Made by a program: the position numbers and the translations under genes
The notes under the pieces: model-generated
The model's database searches: none
Told to the model about the DNA's origin: nothing
Seen by the model: the letters and a program-made list of their open reading frames with translations, nothing else
Assembly (NCBI GenBank): GCA_947372365.1
Contig: CANBTK010000009.1
Coordinates: 1-13,581 of the forward strand
Reading direction: 5' to 3'
Origin: Flavipsychrobacter stenotrophus
Lineage (GTDB): Bacteria > Bacteroidota > Bacteroidia > Chitinophagales > Chitinophagaceae
DNA: 13,581 nucleotides
Shown here: one piece after another, positions 6,891 to 13,581 of the stretch
Numbering within the stretch: the first letter of the stretch is position 1
Layout of the letters: each line of letters starts with the position of its first letter

Positions 6891-7571
6891 ATGAAACAAG
6901 AAGAATGGCCATTAAGTGGCGTCTTTGGCGTACAGTTGCGCATGATGCCGGCACTAATTAAGAATAATGGCACTGGTACATTTGGGTTCCTGAAACAAAG
7001 GGTAAAATTGTATTGCCTTACCCTTACAATCGAAGATACCGGTAGCCATTTTAATGGCTTCATTTACCTTGATGCGTTTGATAGCATAGGCCGGAATGAA
7101 TATCTGAACATCTATAAAACCATTTATACCAAGCAGTCCGATTCTATATACACAGCCCCGGACAGGCTGTTTATAATTTCATCTGTAATTAAATGCCGTG
7201 GTAGCCTTCGCGAAGTAGAGGCAATTATAAACAGCGCACGGCGCGATAAGGAGTACCAGGCCCTTGCAGATTTGTTGTTGTCTATGGTTTCGGAAACGGC
7301 ATCTTACCCGGTAATAGTAAACATAGCCATTAAAATATCGGAAGTGATAAAGAAGCACCTAGGTAAAATAGAAGATGTGTCAATAGCTACTACCAACCAT
7401 TATTTCAATAAGCATCACGGCGACCTTGACAACCTGGGCCTTATTTCCTTTAACAAATCTACCATGAATGTGAGTTTTGACTTTGAGTTGATAACGTATA
7501 ACAAGAGCACATTTTGCATTGGCGATGAAATGATTAATACAACTTTCCCGGCTGATATATACCAGATATGA
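6891..7571 (+). CDS. Unrecognised protein, last gene of the three-gene group
   Basis: 226 residues. I do not recognise a family. It has no signal peptide or membrane segment. The first 60 or so residues (VKLYCLTLTIEDTG, FNGFIYLDAFD) and the last 50 (MNVSFDFELITYNKSTF) look like beta strands, with a helical stretch between (about 105-165, SLREVEAIINSARRDKEYQALADLLLSMVSE then VNIAIKISEVIKKHLG), so a beta-sandwich with a helical insert is plausible. NHYFNKHHGD (about 169-178) is a histidine-rich patch of unknown meaning. It starts 73 bases after the peptidase and ends just before a bidirectional terminator, so it closes the unit. An immunity-like or partner role for the peptidase is possible but has no direct support. 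Confidence 0.75.
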   Translation: MKQEEWPLSGVFGVQLRMMPALIKNNGTGTFGFLKQRVKLYCLTLTIEDTGSHFNGFIYLDAFDSIGRNEYLNIYKTIYTKQSDSIYTAPDRLFIISSVIKCRGSLREVEAIINSARRDKEYQALADLLLSMVSETASYPVIVNIAIKISEVIKKHLGKIEDVSIATTNHYFNKHHGDLDNLGLISFNKSTMNVSFDFELITYNKSTFCIGDEMINTTFPADIYQI

Positions 7572-7578
7572 GTGCATA

Positions 7579-7608
7579 AAAATAAGCGGCTGGTTAGCCG
7601 CTTATTTT
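7579..7608. terminator. Bidirectional intrinsic terminator between converging genes
   Basis: AAAATAAGCGGCT (7579-7591) pairs perfectly with AGCCGCTTATTTT (7596-7608): 13 pairs around the 4-base loop GGTT. The A-run on the left and T-run on the right make it work in both directions. It starts 8 bases after the plus-strand stop, and the minus-strand WYL gene ends inside it: its stop codon (7594-7596) covers two loop bases and the first base of the right arm. Confidence 0.9.
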
Positions 7609-8610
7609 ATACCCCAGGGATAGCTTTTCGGCTATCTCGGCTATCTCCGATACCAGTTGTGTGGGCGATAACACTTTAACATGCTGCCCGTAACCCAGTA
7701 ATACGTCAATGAACTCCTGGTTGATGATTATGTTTAGCGATATTTCAAGTTTGCCGTTGGCGTGGTGTTTTATAATTTTTTGTGAATGGTGTATGGGGTA
7801 GGCGAGGATGTGGTGCGATTTTTGCTCGCTGAATATGAGCCTGATGTTGCAGACGTCGTCATTGGGTTTTGAAACGCCGATTATGTTGTCGAAATAGTTG
7901 TCTATAGATGGCGCGGCATCGGAGAAATAAGTGAGTTTTGAAATCTTTATTTCAGCCATGCGGCCCAGCTCAAATGAACCAATTGTTTGCAATTCGTCGC
8001 AATAGCCCACTATGTACCATACTTTGTCATATTCTTTGAGCAGGTAGGGGTGCAGGTTATAGGCTTCAGGCTCTTTTGCGTCGTCGGTGCTGTAGGCTAT
8101 TTTTAGTACGTTTTTCCTTATAATGGCATAGTAAATGTCTTCCAGGGTTTCTTTGCCGGGTGCATTTTGGTCGTTGCCAAAAATAATTATGTTCTTGTGC
8201 TCCACAACATTGAAGTTGTACCTCGATTCCAGTTTGCTTACAATGTCTGCAATTTCATCGGCAATGGTAAAGCCCTTTATCTGGCGGAGTACCTGTACGG
8301 CTATATTTAATTTGGCTATTTCGTCCTCGTTTATCGGTATGTTCTTTATTGAAAAATCGGGGTCATCGTAACGGTAGTAATATGCTTTACCAACTTTGTA
8401 CATTTCTATAGGTGCGTTGCACTCAGATTGCATGTTTTCGAGGTCATACCTTAACTGGCTGATGGAGATGATATGCCCGTCGCCAAATTGTAGCTCAAGG
8501 CGGCGGTTTATGTACTTAAGGATTTCGGCTTTTGACCACTTCTTTTTAGAATTGCGCAGGCAGGAATCAATTATCTCGAACCGGAATCTGGCAGCTTTAT
8601 TTACAGGCAT
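7594..8610 (-). CDS. WYL-domain transcriptional regulator
   Basis: 338 residues. The N-terminal part (about 8-60, FEIIDSCLRNSKKKWSKAEI and ISQLRYDLENM) fits a winged helix-turn-helix. Residues 88-150 are the helical linker usual in this family. The WYL core is about 152-222, with the name-giving residues as Trp198-Tyr199-Ile200 (KVWYIVGY) and the FELGRM strand (213-218). A WCX-like C-terminal extension follows (about 250-335, IRLIF to HVKVLSPTQLVSEIAE). WYL domains bind ligands, often nucleotides or nucleic acid, and such regulators frequently control stress or defence genes. Here the gene converges on the three-gene group and shares its terminator, but sharing an end does not show control. 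No palindromic operator is evident upstream of its start, where the sequence is very AT-rich. Confidence 0.88.
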   Translation of the reverse strand: MPVNKAARFRFEIIDSCLRNSKKKWSKAEILKYINRRLELQFGDGHIISISQLRYDLENMQSECNAPIEMYKVGKAYYYRYDDPDFSIKNIPINEDEIAKLNIAVQVLRQIKGFTIADEIADIVSKLESRYNFNVVEHKNIIIFGNDQNAPGKETLEDIYYAIIRKNVLKIAYSTDDAKEPEAYNLHPYLLKEYDKVWYIVGYCDELQTIGSFELGRMAEIKISKLTYFSDAAPSIDNYFDNIIGVSKPNDDVCNIRLIFSEQKSHHILAYPIHHSQKIIKHHANGKLEISLNIIINQEFIDVLLGYGQHVKVLSPTQLVSEIAEIAEKLSLGYKISG

Positions 8611-9006
8611 TTTGTGTTGGTGATTTTAAGGTGAACATTTTAAAAAATAGAAATATTTTTTATTTAACGGGCAGTCGCCTCCCCGAGACAAAAGCGAAGT
8701 AATTTGTTAATCATGCAGTCTATTTGCAGGTAATGTTAATATATTAAAATTTGAAAATATAAATTTGGTATTTATTGATTGTTTTAAGTTGTTGTAGCTG
8801 TACGTTGTGCCGCGTGTATCAGTAAGTTATTGGTTTGCAATATATTAAAGCCATCGGCGAGTAGCTTATTGGGTGGTATTGAGAGCGTTATTTTAGCTTT
8901 TTGGATATATTATGCGTTAAGCGACGCTGATTTATGTGCCACTAATGACAACTCACAGCTATCGGGAGCCTAGAATTAGGCCGCAATTCGTGCCTGCCCC
9001 AAGCAC

Positions 9007-9014
9007 TATATTTG
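9007..9014 (+). promoter_or_regulatory. Isolated TAnnTTTG promoter-like site
   Basis: TATATTTG is an exact match to the Bacteroidota -7 element. The -33 region has only a weak candidate (TTC at 8987-8989, 17 bases upstream). No coding gene follows on the plus strand; a hairpin (9022-9058) starts 7 bases later, where transcription would begin. Confidence 0.35.
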
Positions 9015-9021
9015 CAACAAC

Positions 9022-9058
9022 TTTGCCTCACGAACCTTCGGTTGTGAAACAGGGCAAA
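9022..9058 (+). ncRNA. Possible small structured RNA hairpin
   Basis: TTTGCC (9022-9027) pairs with GGCAAA (9053-9058), and TCAC-g-AACC (9028-9036) pairs with GGTTGTGA (9040-9047) around a TTC loop, with one bulged G on the left and five unpaired bases on the right. Placed directly after a promoter-like element in a gene-free stretch, it could be the 5' end of a small RNA. There is no downstream T-run, so its extent is unknown. Confidence 0.25.
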
Positions 9059-9389
9059 TCACTGCCATCGGGTATTTTAATTGAGCTCAGAATATGTAGG
9101 CGGGTTAGCTAATGTCCCACAGTACGTGAAACCACATATTGAAAAGTTGCAGGTAAAAGGAAGTTGCCACTTTTTGGGCCAATGATGGGCTACTGCGGAC
9201 ATCGCCGCATGCAATAGACGTATGGGAGAAATATTGCGCCATTTGCTACTAAAGTTAAGGGCTAATTGATTTTAGGCTTCGTAATGCCTCATAATAATTG
9301 CTTGGCGGTAGTATGAATGGGTGTTTTTTTGAAGCAGCATAAGGCTGGCCAAGCACTGCGGCGGTTGTACTGGGCAGTGTTGGCGCGCA

Positions 9390-10121
9390 CTAGTTTATAA
9401 GCGGCGGGGGCAAATACCCCTTAATAATCCATATAGATTCAATGAGGCTGTAATCGAGGTGAATGGCGGGGCATGACGGGTTGAGCGGGGTAAGGTGCAG
9501 CTTGCTCGGTTGGGCTGATGCTTCAATTTTGTAAAAGAGCTTGCGCCCATCGGTTAGGGCCACCATATATAATAACCCGACTTCTAAAAACTCCTGCCAG
9601 TTGGCTACCTGCTTAACAAACAGCCACGATTCTTTAGGTACCCTGGTTTCAAGGGTAATGGCGTGGCATTGCTCCACCTCGCAGCCCACATATGCAGGGA
9701 TATTGGCTATAAAGCAGGGGCGGGCATCGTCGGTAACCCTGCCTGCCATTTCTTTTAATGCCTTAAAGCTGTTGTAAAACGCAGGTGAGTTAGCCGGGCT
9801 ATAATGCTTGTTGCCGTCAGGCTCGTGTACTACAGATGAGTGCGGCGTTTTGTTATATGGGCCGGGTACGCTTATTGGGACCGGGTTTTCTTCAGGGTTT
9901 ACCAGCATAACGCCGCGGTTATTCAGCAGCCAGTCAATATTTAATTCTACAAACTTGTTTGATATGGCTTGAATAATATCAAGGCTGGGTTTATTCTTCG
10001 CATTTCTTAACAGCCGGTATATTTTCTCAGGGTTGTCATACCCCAATTCCAGCGAAAAGCCGCTGGCATTAAGGTTTTTGAAGTTAATGAACTCCTGTAA
10101 GCGCGAATTAAAGGTACCCAT
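9390..10121 (-). CDS. CI-like repressor: HTH domain plus S24/LexA-type C-terminal domain
   Basis: 243 residues. Residues 4-70 form an XRE/CI-type helix-turn-helix: RLQEFINFKNLNASGFS, then NPEKIYRLLRNAKNKPSLDIIQAIS, closing with INIDWLLNNRG-type residues as is usual in Bacteroidota. A Pro-rich linker (76-110) leads to a C-terminal S24-like beta domain (about 138-238), recognised from YMVALTDGRKLFYKI (185-199) and the closing SIWIIKGYL strand. Lys198 sits at the catalytic lysine position, but the GDSM loop with the nucleophile serine is not recognisable (CEVEQCHAI, 147-155), so RecA-stimulated self-cleavage seems unlikely; it may respond to another signal. The gene is divergent from a small gene, with tandem palindromes between them that are its likely operators. 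Such repressors usually guard phage or mobile genes, but no phage genes are seen here. Confidence 0.8.
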   Translation of the reverse strand: MGTFNSRLQEFINFKNLNASGFSLELGYDNPEKIYRLLRNAKNKPSLDIIQAISNKFVELNIDWLLNNRGVMLVNPEENPVPISVPGPYNKTPHSSVVHEPDGNKHYSPANSPAFYNSFKALKEMAGRVTDDARPCFIANIPAYVGCEVEQCHAITLETRVPKESWLFVKQVANWQEFLEVGLLYMVALTDGRKLFYKIEASAQPSKLHLTPLNPSCPAIHLDYSLIESIWIIKGYLPPPLIN

Positions 10122-10146
10122 GAGCCCAGTTTTTTAGAAAATAAAA

Positions 10147-10180
10147 TACAAATTTGTTTGTATTTACAAACTTGTTTGTA
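10147..10180. promoter_or_regulatory. Tandem operator-like palindromes for the CI-like repressor
   Basis: Two copies of TACAAA-N4-TTTGTA lie at 10147-10162 (spacer TTTG) and 10165-10180 (spacer CTTG), with centres 18 bases apart. The first extends to 8-4-8 (AATACAAA/TTTGTATT, 10145-10164). They lie 26 bases before the repressor start and overlap a plus-strand promoter. The arrangement of two spaced dyads between a repressor and a divergent gene is typical of CI-type control, so repression of both directions is inferred. Confidence 0.72.
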
Positions 10181-10186
10181 TTTTTG
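10158..10186 (+). promoter_or_regulatory. Promoter reading toward the small gene, overlapped by operators
   Basis: The -7 element TATTTTTG (10179-10186) matches TAnnTTTG exactly. TTG at 10158-10160 lies 18 bases upstream and TTG at 10154-10156 lies 22 bases upstream; either can be the -33 element. The second palindrome fills the gap between them, so repressor binding would block this promoter. On the minus strand TACTTTTG (complement of 10213-10220) is a possible -7 for the repressor gene, but without a well-spaced TTG. Confidence 0.5.
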
Positions 10187-10336
10187 TAATGCCCTTGTTG
10201 TTACTAGGTGGACAAAAGTAGGCAAAAATTAAAATGAAAGGCCCTGAAACAAAAAATGATGGCTGGCCTATGGTGCTGCACTAAAGGGCGGTAAGCCCCT
10301 TATGTTTTTTTACAACCTTATAATTTGCTGGTTACT

Positions 10337-10570
10337 ATGGAAAACCGCCCTGCTTTGTCGAAAGAGCTGCAAATAGAAGTAGCTACGTTTTTTGAGTATG
10401 CACCACCCGCACGGCTGAGCCGCAACCTGCGGAAGCTGCTGCTGTCTTACCTGAGCCTGCAGCGGGACGGACATAACCTGGATATGGATGACTTGTTGCT
10501 GGACCTGCAATCGCTTTTTGCCCTGCTGGATGCGGTACAGGATGAGATGGAAAAGCAGCGGGTACAGTAA
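10337..10570 (+). CDS. Small hypothetical protein divergent from the repressor
   Basis: 77 residues from ATG 10337 (MENRPALSKELQ); a TTG at 10325 would add four residues but is less likely. The protein is probably all helical and soluble, with a strongly amphipathic Leu-rich C-terminal half (RKLLLSYLSLQRDG, then MDDLLLDLQSLFALLDAVQDEME), which suggests a helical hairpin or dimer. I recognise no family. Its position behind the operator-overlapped promoter suggests it is controlled by the neighbouring CI-like repressor. The roughly 150-base leader contains a 16-codon frame (10234-10284) of doubtful meaning. The gene is followed by 244 bases without another start until the membrane-protein gene. 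Confidence 0.6.
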   Translation: MENRPALSKELQIEVATFFEYAPPARLSRNLRKLLLSYLSLQRDGHNLDMDDLLLDLQSLFALLDAVQDEMEKQRVQ

Positions 10571-10723
10571 AATCAGGCTCATTTGCACCGCGATAAATAT
10601 TGAATGACTGTACCATTACACCTATGAGCGTAATGCCAGGCTAGCATGAAGTGCTGCCTTATCCCTGCGGCCCTGTTGTTATTGATGCTATGGGAAAACT
10701 GCAATAGCGTGCTTAGGCCCGGG

Positions 10724-10754
10724 TTGGCTTTACAGCCCGAACTTTTTACCTTTG
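10724..10754 (+). promoter_or_regulatory. Consensus Bacteroidota promoter for the membrane protein gene
   Basis: TTG (10724-10726), a 20-base spacer, then TACCTTTG (10747-10754) match the TTG-N20-TAnnTTTG consensus exactly. Transcription would start near 10760. This places the upstream TTG codon at 10752 inside the promoter, so it cannot be the start codon of the following gene. Confidence 0.7.
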
Positions 10755-10814
10755 ATAGAGGGCTGCATTTTACCAGCCCTGGTTTACTTCATCAGCAAGC
10801 TAAAAATAACCACA

Positions 10815-12197
10815 TTGTCAGATACCCCTACTTTTCAGCAAAGGCTTAAAATTGCCGTTAGCGCGATATTGTTCCTGTGGGTGCTTTGCGCCTTTATGCC
10901 CGGCTCATATAGTGTTGACTCCTGGAACCAGTATTTGCAAATGGTGAGTGGCAACTACAACGACTGGTTTGGCCCGGCATTACCCGCTACGTGGCGCTTT
11001 TTATGGCTGGCCAGCGGCAGCTTTATGAGCCTGTATGTGCTACAGATGGCATTGTATTGGGTGTTTATAACGCTTTTGCTCTGGCGGCAGCACATAATAT
11101 CGCTGCAATACTGGGTAGTTATGGGCATGGCTGTTTTTTTCTGTTTTATACCCCAGTACATCATGCGCGACTCGTTAATGTCGTTAACCTGGGGCATTGC
11201 CTGCCTTTTGCTACTTCGTGTAAAGCCAGGGGATAAATACAATATACCCTTGCTGGCAGCCACTTTTGCTTTGTTCTATTATGGGCTGTGGGTAAGGCCT
11301 AATGCGCTGCCAGCCCTTGTGCCGCTTTTGTGGGCTTGCCTGGCCAATACAAGGCTGAGGGGTAAAGTGCGTTTGCTGGCGGCTGTAGCAGCCCCATTTG
11401 TATTGTTTGTGGGCATACAAGCGTTTAACTACAAGGTATTGAAAACCACAAAAGAATACCCCGCCTACAAATTAAAGCTACTGGATATAGCCGGTATATC
11501 TAAGCTGAGCGGCGAAAACTATTTCCCTGCGTGCATTACCAGTTACCCGGCTTTCAGCTATGATACGGTGATGAAAAATTACCACCCGGCAACATTCGAT
11601 AATATTTATTGGCCCGATGGCGGTGGCAAGCCAATGGTGCCATACCCTGATGCCACACTCAATAGCAGTGTGGATGCTAGCTGGAAAAAGGCGGTGGCAA
11701 AGCACCCTTTGCTCTACCTGAAGAACAGGGGCGAGGGCTTTTTATATTACCTGCACATTTTTAAGCGGTTTAAAGATGATGAGTACTGGAACGTAGCCAT
11801 ATGGATAGACCCTGGCAACCCTTTGCATATGCAGCTGCCTGATAATAAGGTGCGCGATGCATTTGGCCGTACCTATAACCGCATGAACCCCACCTGCCTT
11901 TATGCCCCATGGTTCTGGCTACTGCTTAATGCGGTGGCTTTTGCATGGGCTGCATGGCAATGGAATAAAACGCGGGCTCCATTCTGGCAGGTGCTGGCAT
12001 GCATCCAGCTATCAGGCTTGCTATACATACTCAGCCAGTTGCCGGTTTACCAGCACGACCGTGACTTCAGGTACACATATTGGAACGTTTTTGTAGCGCT
12101 GATAGCTATTGGCGCTGTTAGCGGAAAAAACTTTTTGAAACCTGGGAACAACCCCGTAGCCAGTAGCCCAGATGGTGCAATATCATTGACTACTTAG
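10815..12197 (+). CDS. Multi-pass membrane protein, GT-C glycosyltransferase-like
   Basis: 460 residues from TTG 10815 (MSDTPTFQQRLK). There is no ATG in this frame between the upstream stop (10683) and the first membrane helix, and the other TTG (10752) lies within the promoter. About seven membrane helices come first (roughly 12-29, 68-90, 98-116, 120-135, 144-160, 163-177, 186-206), then an extracytoplasmic region (about 210-365) and three more helices. The first loop has SYSVDSWNQY with Asp35, where GT-C enzymes carry a catalytic acid, followed by a YNDWFGPAL stretch. QYIMRDSLMS (114-123) resembles the (K/R)D-x-x-(F/M) motif common in these proteins. GT-C enzymes move sugars from polyprenyl-phosphate donors on the outer face of the inner membrane. 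The similarity is to general layout, so the substrate is unknown and the call is inference. The gene stands alone. Confidence 0.65.
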   Translation: MSDTPTFQQRLKIAVSAILFLWVLCAFMPGSYSVDSWNQYLQMVSGNYNDWFGPALPATWRFLWLASGSFMSLYVLQMALYWVFITLLLWRQHIISLQYWVVMGMAVFFCFIPQYIMRDSLMSLTWGIACLLLLRVKPGDKYNIPLLAATFALFYYGLWVRPNALPALVPLLWACLANTRLRGKVRLLAAVAAPFVLFVGIQAFNYKVLKTTKEYPAYKLKLLDIAGISKLSGENYFPACITSYPAFSYDTVMKNYHPATFDNIYWPDGGGKPMVPYPDATLNSSVDASWKKAVAKHPLLYLKNRGEGFLYYLHIFKRFKDDEYWNVAIWIDPGNPLHMQLPDNKVRDAFGRTYNRMNPTCLYAPWFWLLLNAVAFAWAAWQWNKTRAPFWQVLACIQLSGLLYILSQLPVYQHDRDFRYTYWNVFVALIAIGAVSGKNFLKPGNNPVASSPDGAISLTT

Positions 12198-12208
12198 GGA
12201 GATAAAAG

Positions 12209-12266
12209 TTTCACGCCGAGGCGCAAAGCCGCAATTTACAGGTCATTCAAGATTTCAAAGGCGCAA
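12209..12266. repeat. Short CGCAAAG-type repeat remnant
   Basis: TCACGCCGAGGCGCAAAGC and, 30 bases on, CAAAGGCGCAA are degenerate copies of a CGCAAAG-like unit. Similar short reiterated units occur in non-coding DNA of many bacteria. The copies are few and imperfect, so this may be a decayed remnant or chance. Confidence 0.3.
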
Positions 12267-12421
12267 CTAAAACACAAGAAACACTCAGTCAATGACATTG
12301 CCCAGATGGTGTGTGATGCCGCAAGCGGCTGCGCAAATTGTTGCGTTACAGTTATATAGGCCTTTTTACCTATGCCGCGCACGTAGTTATGCGGTAATTT
12401 TGTAAAATGTAGCCACCTGCT

Positions 12422-12452
12422 TTGGTGTTAAGCTGCTGCGTGGTTATCTTTG
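12422..12452 (+). promoter_or_regulatory. Consensus Bacteroidota promoter for the secreted protein gene
   Basis: TTG (12422-12424), a 20-base spacer and TATCTTTG (12445-12452) match TTG-N20-TAnnTTTG exactly, with the start codon 32 bases beyond. A further TAATTTTG at 12395-12402 lacks a spaced TTG and is less convincing. A perfect GCCGC-AA-GCGGC palindrome lies upstream, near 12320-12331. Confidence 0.7.
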
Positions 12453-12484
12453 CCGGATATTCGTCACATTTAAAAAATCGCTTC

Positions 12485-13581
12485 ATGAAGAAAATGTTTA
12501 CTCTGGCGGCATTACTGCCATTTGCTTCTGCTGCTTTCGGGCAGATAACCATTACCGCTACGGATATGCCTGTGCCAACATCAGCATATAACCTTAGGGA
12601 TATTACAACAACTACAGCTGCCAGCCCTACGGTAGGTACAAGCGCTACCTGGGACTATGGCACCTTCGTTGGTACAGCCACTACAAACATTTATACTACC
12701 GAAACCGACACTTTCTTTACGCATGCAGGCGTCGACGTTTACTATGCGGGCTTTAAGTCGCTGGTGCCAGGTTTAGGCTACAACCTTTTCGGCGAGATTG
12801 ATTTCAACTCATCTAACATTAAAGAATCAGGCGTTGATATTGCATGGCAGGGGTATAGCCTTACTGCAATGACTGGCGGAGCATCAGATAGCCTGGTAAT
12901 ACCAGCCCAGAAAGCAATATTGCCAACAGCTAAGGAAATTGTACACTTCCCGATGACGGCTGGCACCAACTGGAGTTCTATAAGCCGCAGGTCAACAGAT
13001 TTTACATTGACTGCACTGATATACAGCCACGCAGCATGCCAGCACGTTTACTACATTCACCGCACTGACAGTGTTGTAGGCTGGGGCAAAATGAGGGTTT
13101 ACGCTACATCTGGCCCAAGCACACAATACGATGTATTGATGGATAAAATACACCAGTATGCTGTTGATAGTTTTTATATCTCAGGCGCTCCGGCATCATC
13201 TATTGCATTGGCTGCATTTGGTGTGAGCCAGGGGCAGTTTACTGATACCACTTACAGGTACAATTTCTACCGCAAAGGCTCTTTCAATTACCTGTTAACC
13301 TTTAACTACGGCACCGATGCAAGCTACACCACAGCATCTGGCAAGTTTGCGCATACCGATAACATTACGCCTGCAGGCGTAGAGGAACTGGGCGGCTCTA
13401 CATACAGCACTGTATTGTTCCCTAACCCTGCTAATGGCAGCGAAGTGAACCTGATTGTTAATGGCAGGGATGTAACAGGCGGCAACTATACCATTACCGA
13501 TATGGCTGGCAAAACCGTACAGGCTGGCGCTATTGAAATGAAGGCTGGCGCAGTGCACATTGCGTTAGGTAATGTTTTAGC
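12485..13581 (+). CDS. Secreted protein with start of a type IX secretion C-terminal domain (3' end outside window)
   Basis: 365 codons are visible and the frame is open to the window edge. A signal peptide (MKKMFTLAALLPFASAAFGQ, cleavage near residue 20) is followed by a beta-rich, Thr/Ser/Gly-rich body without a recognised catalytic motif. RTDSVVGWGKMRVY in the middle recurs in my memory of Bacteroidota surface proteins but gives no function. From about residue 312, STVLFPNPANGSEVNL and YTITDMAGKTV match the type A sorting domain (FPNP...N...V.D..G), which directs export by the PorSS/type IX machinery and is removed at the cell surface. The missing tail is probably about 25 residues. It has its own promoter, so it is independent of the membrane-protein gene upstream. 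A surface or extracellular role is likely; what it binds is unknown. Confidence 0.85.
   Translation, partial: MKKMFTLAALLPFASAAFGQITITATDMPVPTSAYNLRDITTTTAASPTVGTSATWDYGTFVGTATTNIYTTETDTFFTHAGVDVYYAGFKSLVPGLGYNLFGEIDFNSSNIKESGVDIAWQGYSLTAMTGGASDSLVIPAQKAILPTAKEIVHFPMTAGTNWSSISRRSTDFTLTALIYSHAACQHVYYIHRTDSVVGWGKMRVYATSGPSTQYDVLMDKIHQYAVDSFYISGAPASSIALAAFGVSQGQFTDTTYRYNFYRKGSFNYLLTFNYGTDASYTTASGKFAHTDNITPAGVEELGGSTYSTVLFPNPANGSEVNLIVNGRDVTGGNYTITDMAGKTVQAGAIEMKAGAVHIALGNVL

Larger units (their letters stand above)
8611..9389. other. Long non-coding AT-rich stretch
   Basis: This 779-base stretch lies between the start of the WYL gene and the stop of the S24-like repressor gene. The first 160 bases are very AT-rich and should contain the WYL promoter, although I see no exact TAnnTTTG on that strand. 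It also contains a promoter-like site with a hairpin (9007-9058), a short palindrome CCTAGAATTAGG (8969-8980), and an 8-base inverted repeat TGCTTGGC/GCCAAGCA (9299-9306, 9348-9355). No open frame of believable composition occurs on either strand. It could be the decayed remains of lost genes. Confidence 0.5.

Noticed and set aside
8969..8980. Short palindrome CCTAGAATTAGG in the gene-free stretch
   Set aside because: A single 12-base dyad is expected by chance in sequence of this length and is not tied to a promoter.
9299..9355. TGCTTGGC/GCCAAGCA inverted repeat after the repressor gene
   Set aside because: The arms are 41 bases apart with no T-run at the proper place, so neither a terminator nor transposon ends can be supported.
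10234..10284. 16-codon frame ahead of the small gene
   Set aside because: It follows the operator-overlapped promoter and could be a leader peptide, but there is no amino-acid bias or attenuator-like hairpin to support it.
10646..10849. 67-codon frame with a hydrophobic N-terminus resembling a signal peptide
   Set aside because: It spans the consensus promoter at 10724-10754 and overlaps the membrane-protein gene; the part after the hydrophobic stretch is unlike a protein.
13295..13558. 87-codon open frame on the minus strand near the right edge
   Set aside because: Antisense to the sorting-domain region of the secreted protein gene, which is clearly the coding frame.

Overview
The window looks like a piece of a Bacteroidota chromosome, probably Chitinophagaceae or a near relative. 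Evidence for this: three good matches to the Bacteroidota promoter (TTG, about 20 bases, TAnnTTTG), A-rich leaders without Shine-Dalgarno sites, and a secreted protein at the right edge with what looks like the start of a type IX secretion sorting domain. Assignment below phylum level is inference.

Left part (1-2171): the C-terminal half of a LanC-type lanthionine cyclase, with its zinc motifs, followed 4 bases later by two tandem paralogous genes. These keep the overall layout of bifunctional riboflavin kinase/FAD synthetase (RibF) but have lost the nucleotidyltransferase and kinase signature motifs. The three form one unit and probably are the end of a lanthipeptide-like (RiPP) cluster lying mostly upstream. 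This is the most unusual part of the window. The unit is followed by a long nested inverted repeat (2211-2307) and a strong hairpin terminator (2422-2455).

Middle part (2701-8610): on the minus strand, a membrane-bound class III adenylate cyclase with a predicted periplasmic sensor domain. Then three plus-strand genes (5041-7571): a membrane alpha/beta-hydrolase-like protein with a non-standard nucleophile elbow, an M15 metallopeptidase with an intact zinc site but no signal peptide, and a protein I do not recognise. A WYL-domain regulator converges on them, with a 13-bp bidirectional terminator whose loop holds part of the WYL stop codon.

Right part (8611-13581): a long AT-rich gene-poor stretch with an isolated promoter-like site and hairpin; a CI/S24-like repressor (minus) divergent from a small gene, with two tandem TACAAA-N4-TTTGTA operator-like palindromes between them overlapping a consensus promoter; a GT-C-like multi-pass membrane protein whose promoter shows that translation must begin at a TTG at 10815; and the secreted protein running off the end. 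No tRNA, rRNA, CRISPR array or intact insertion sequence was seen.
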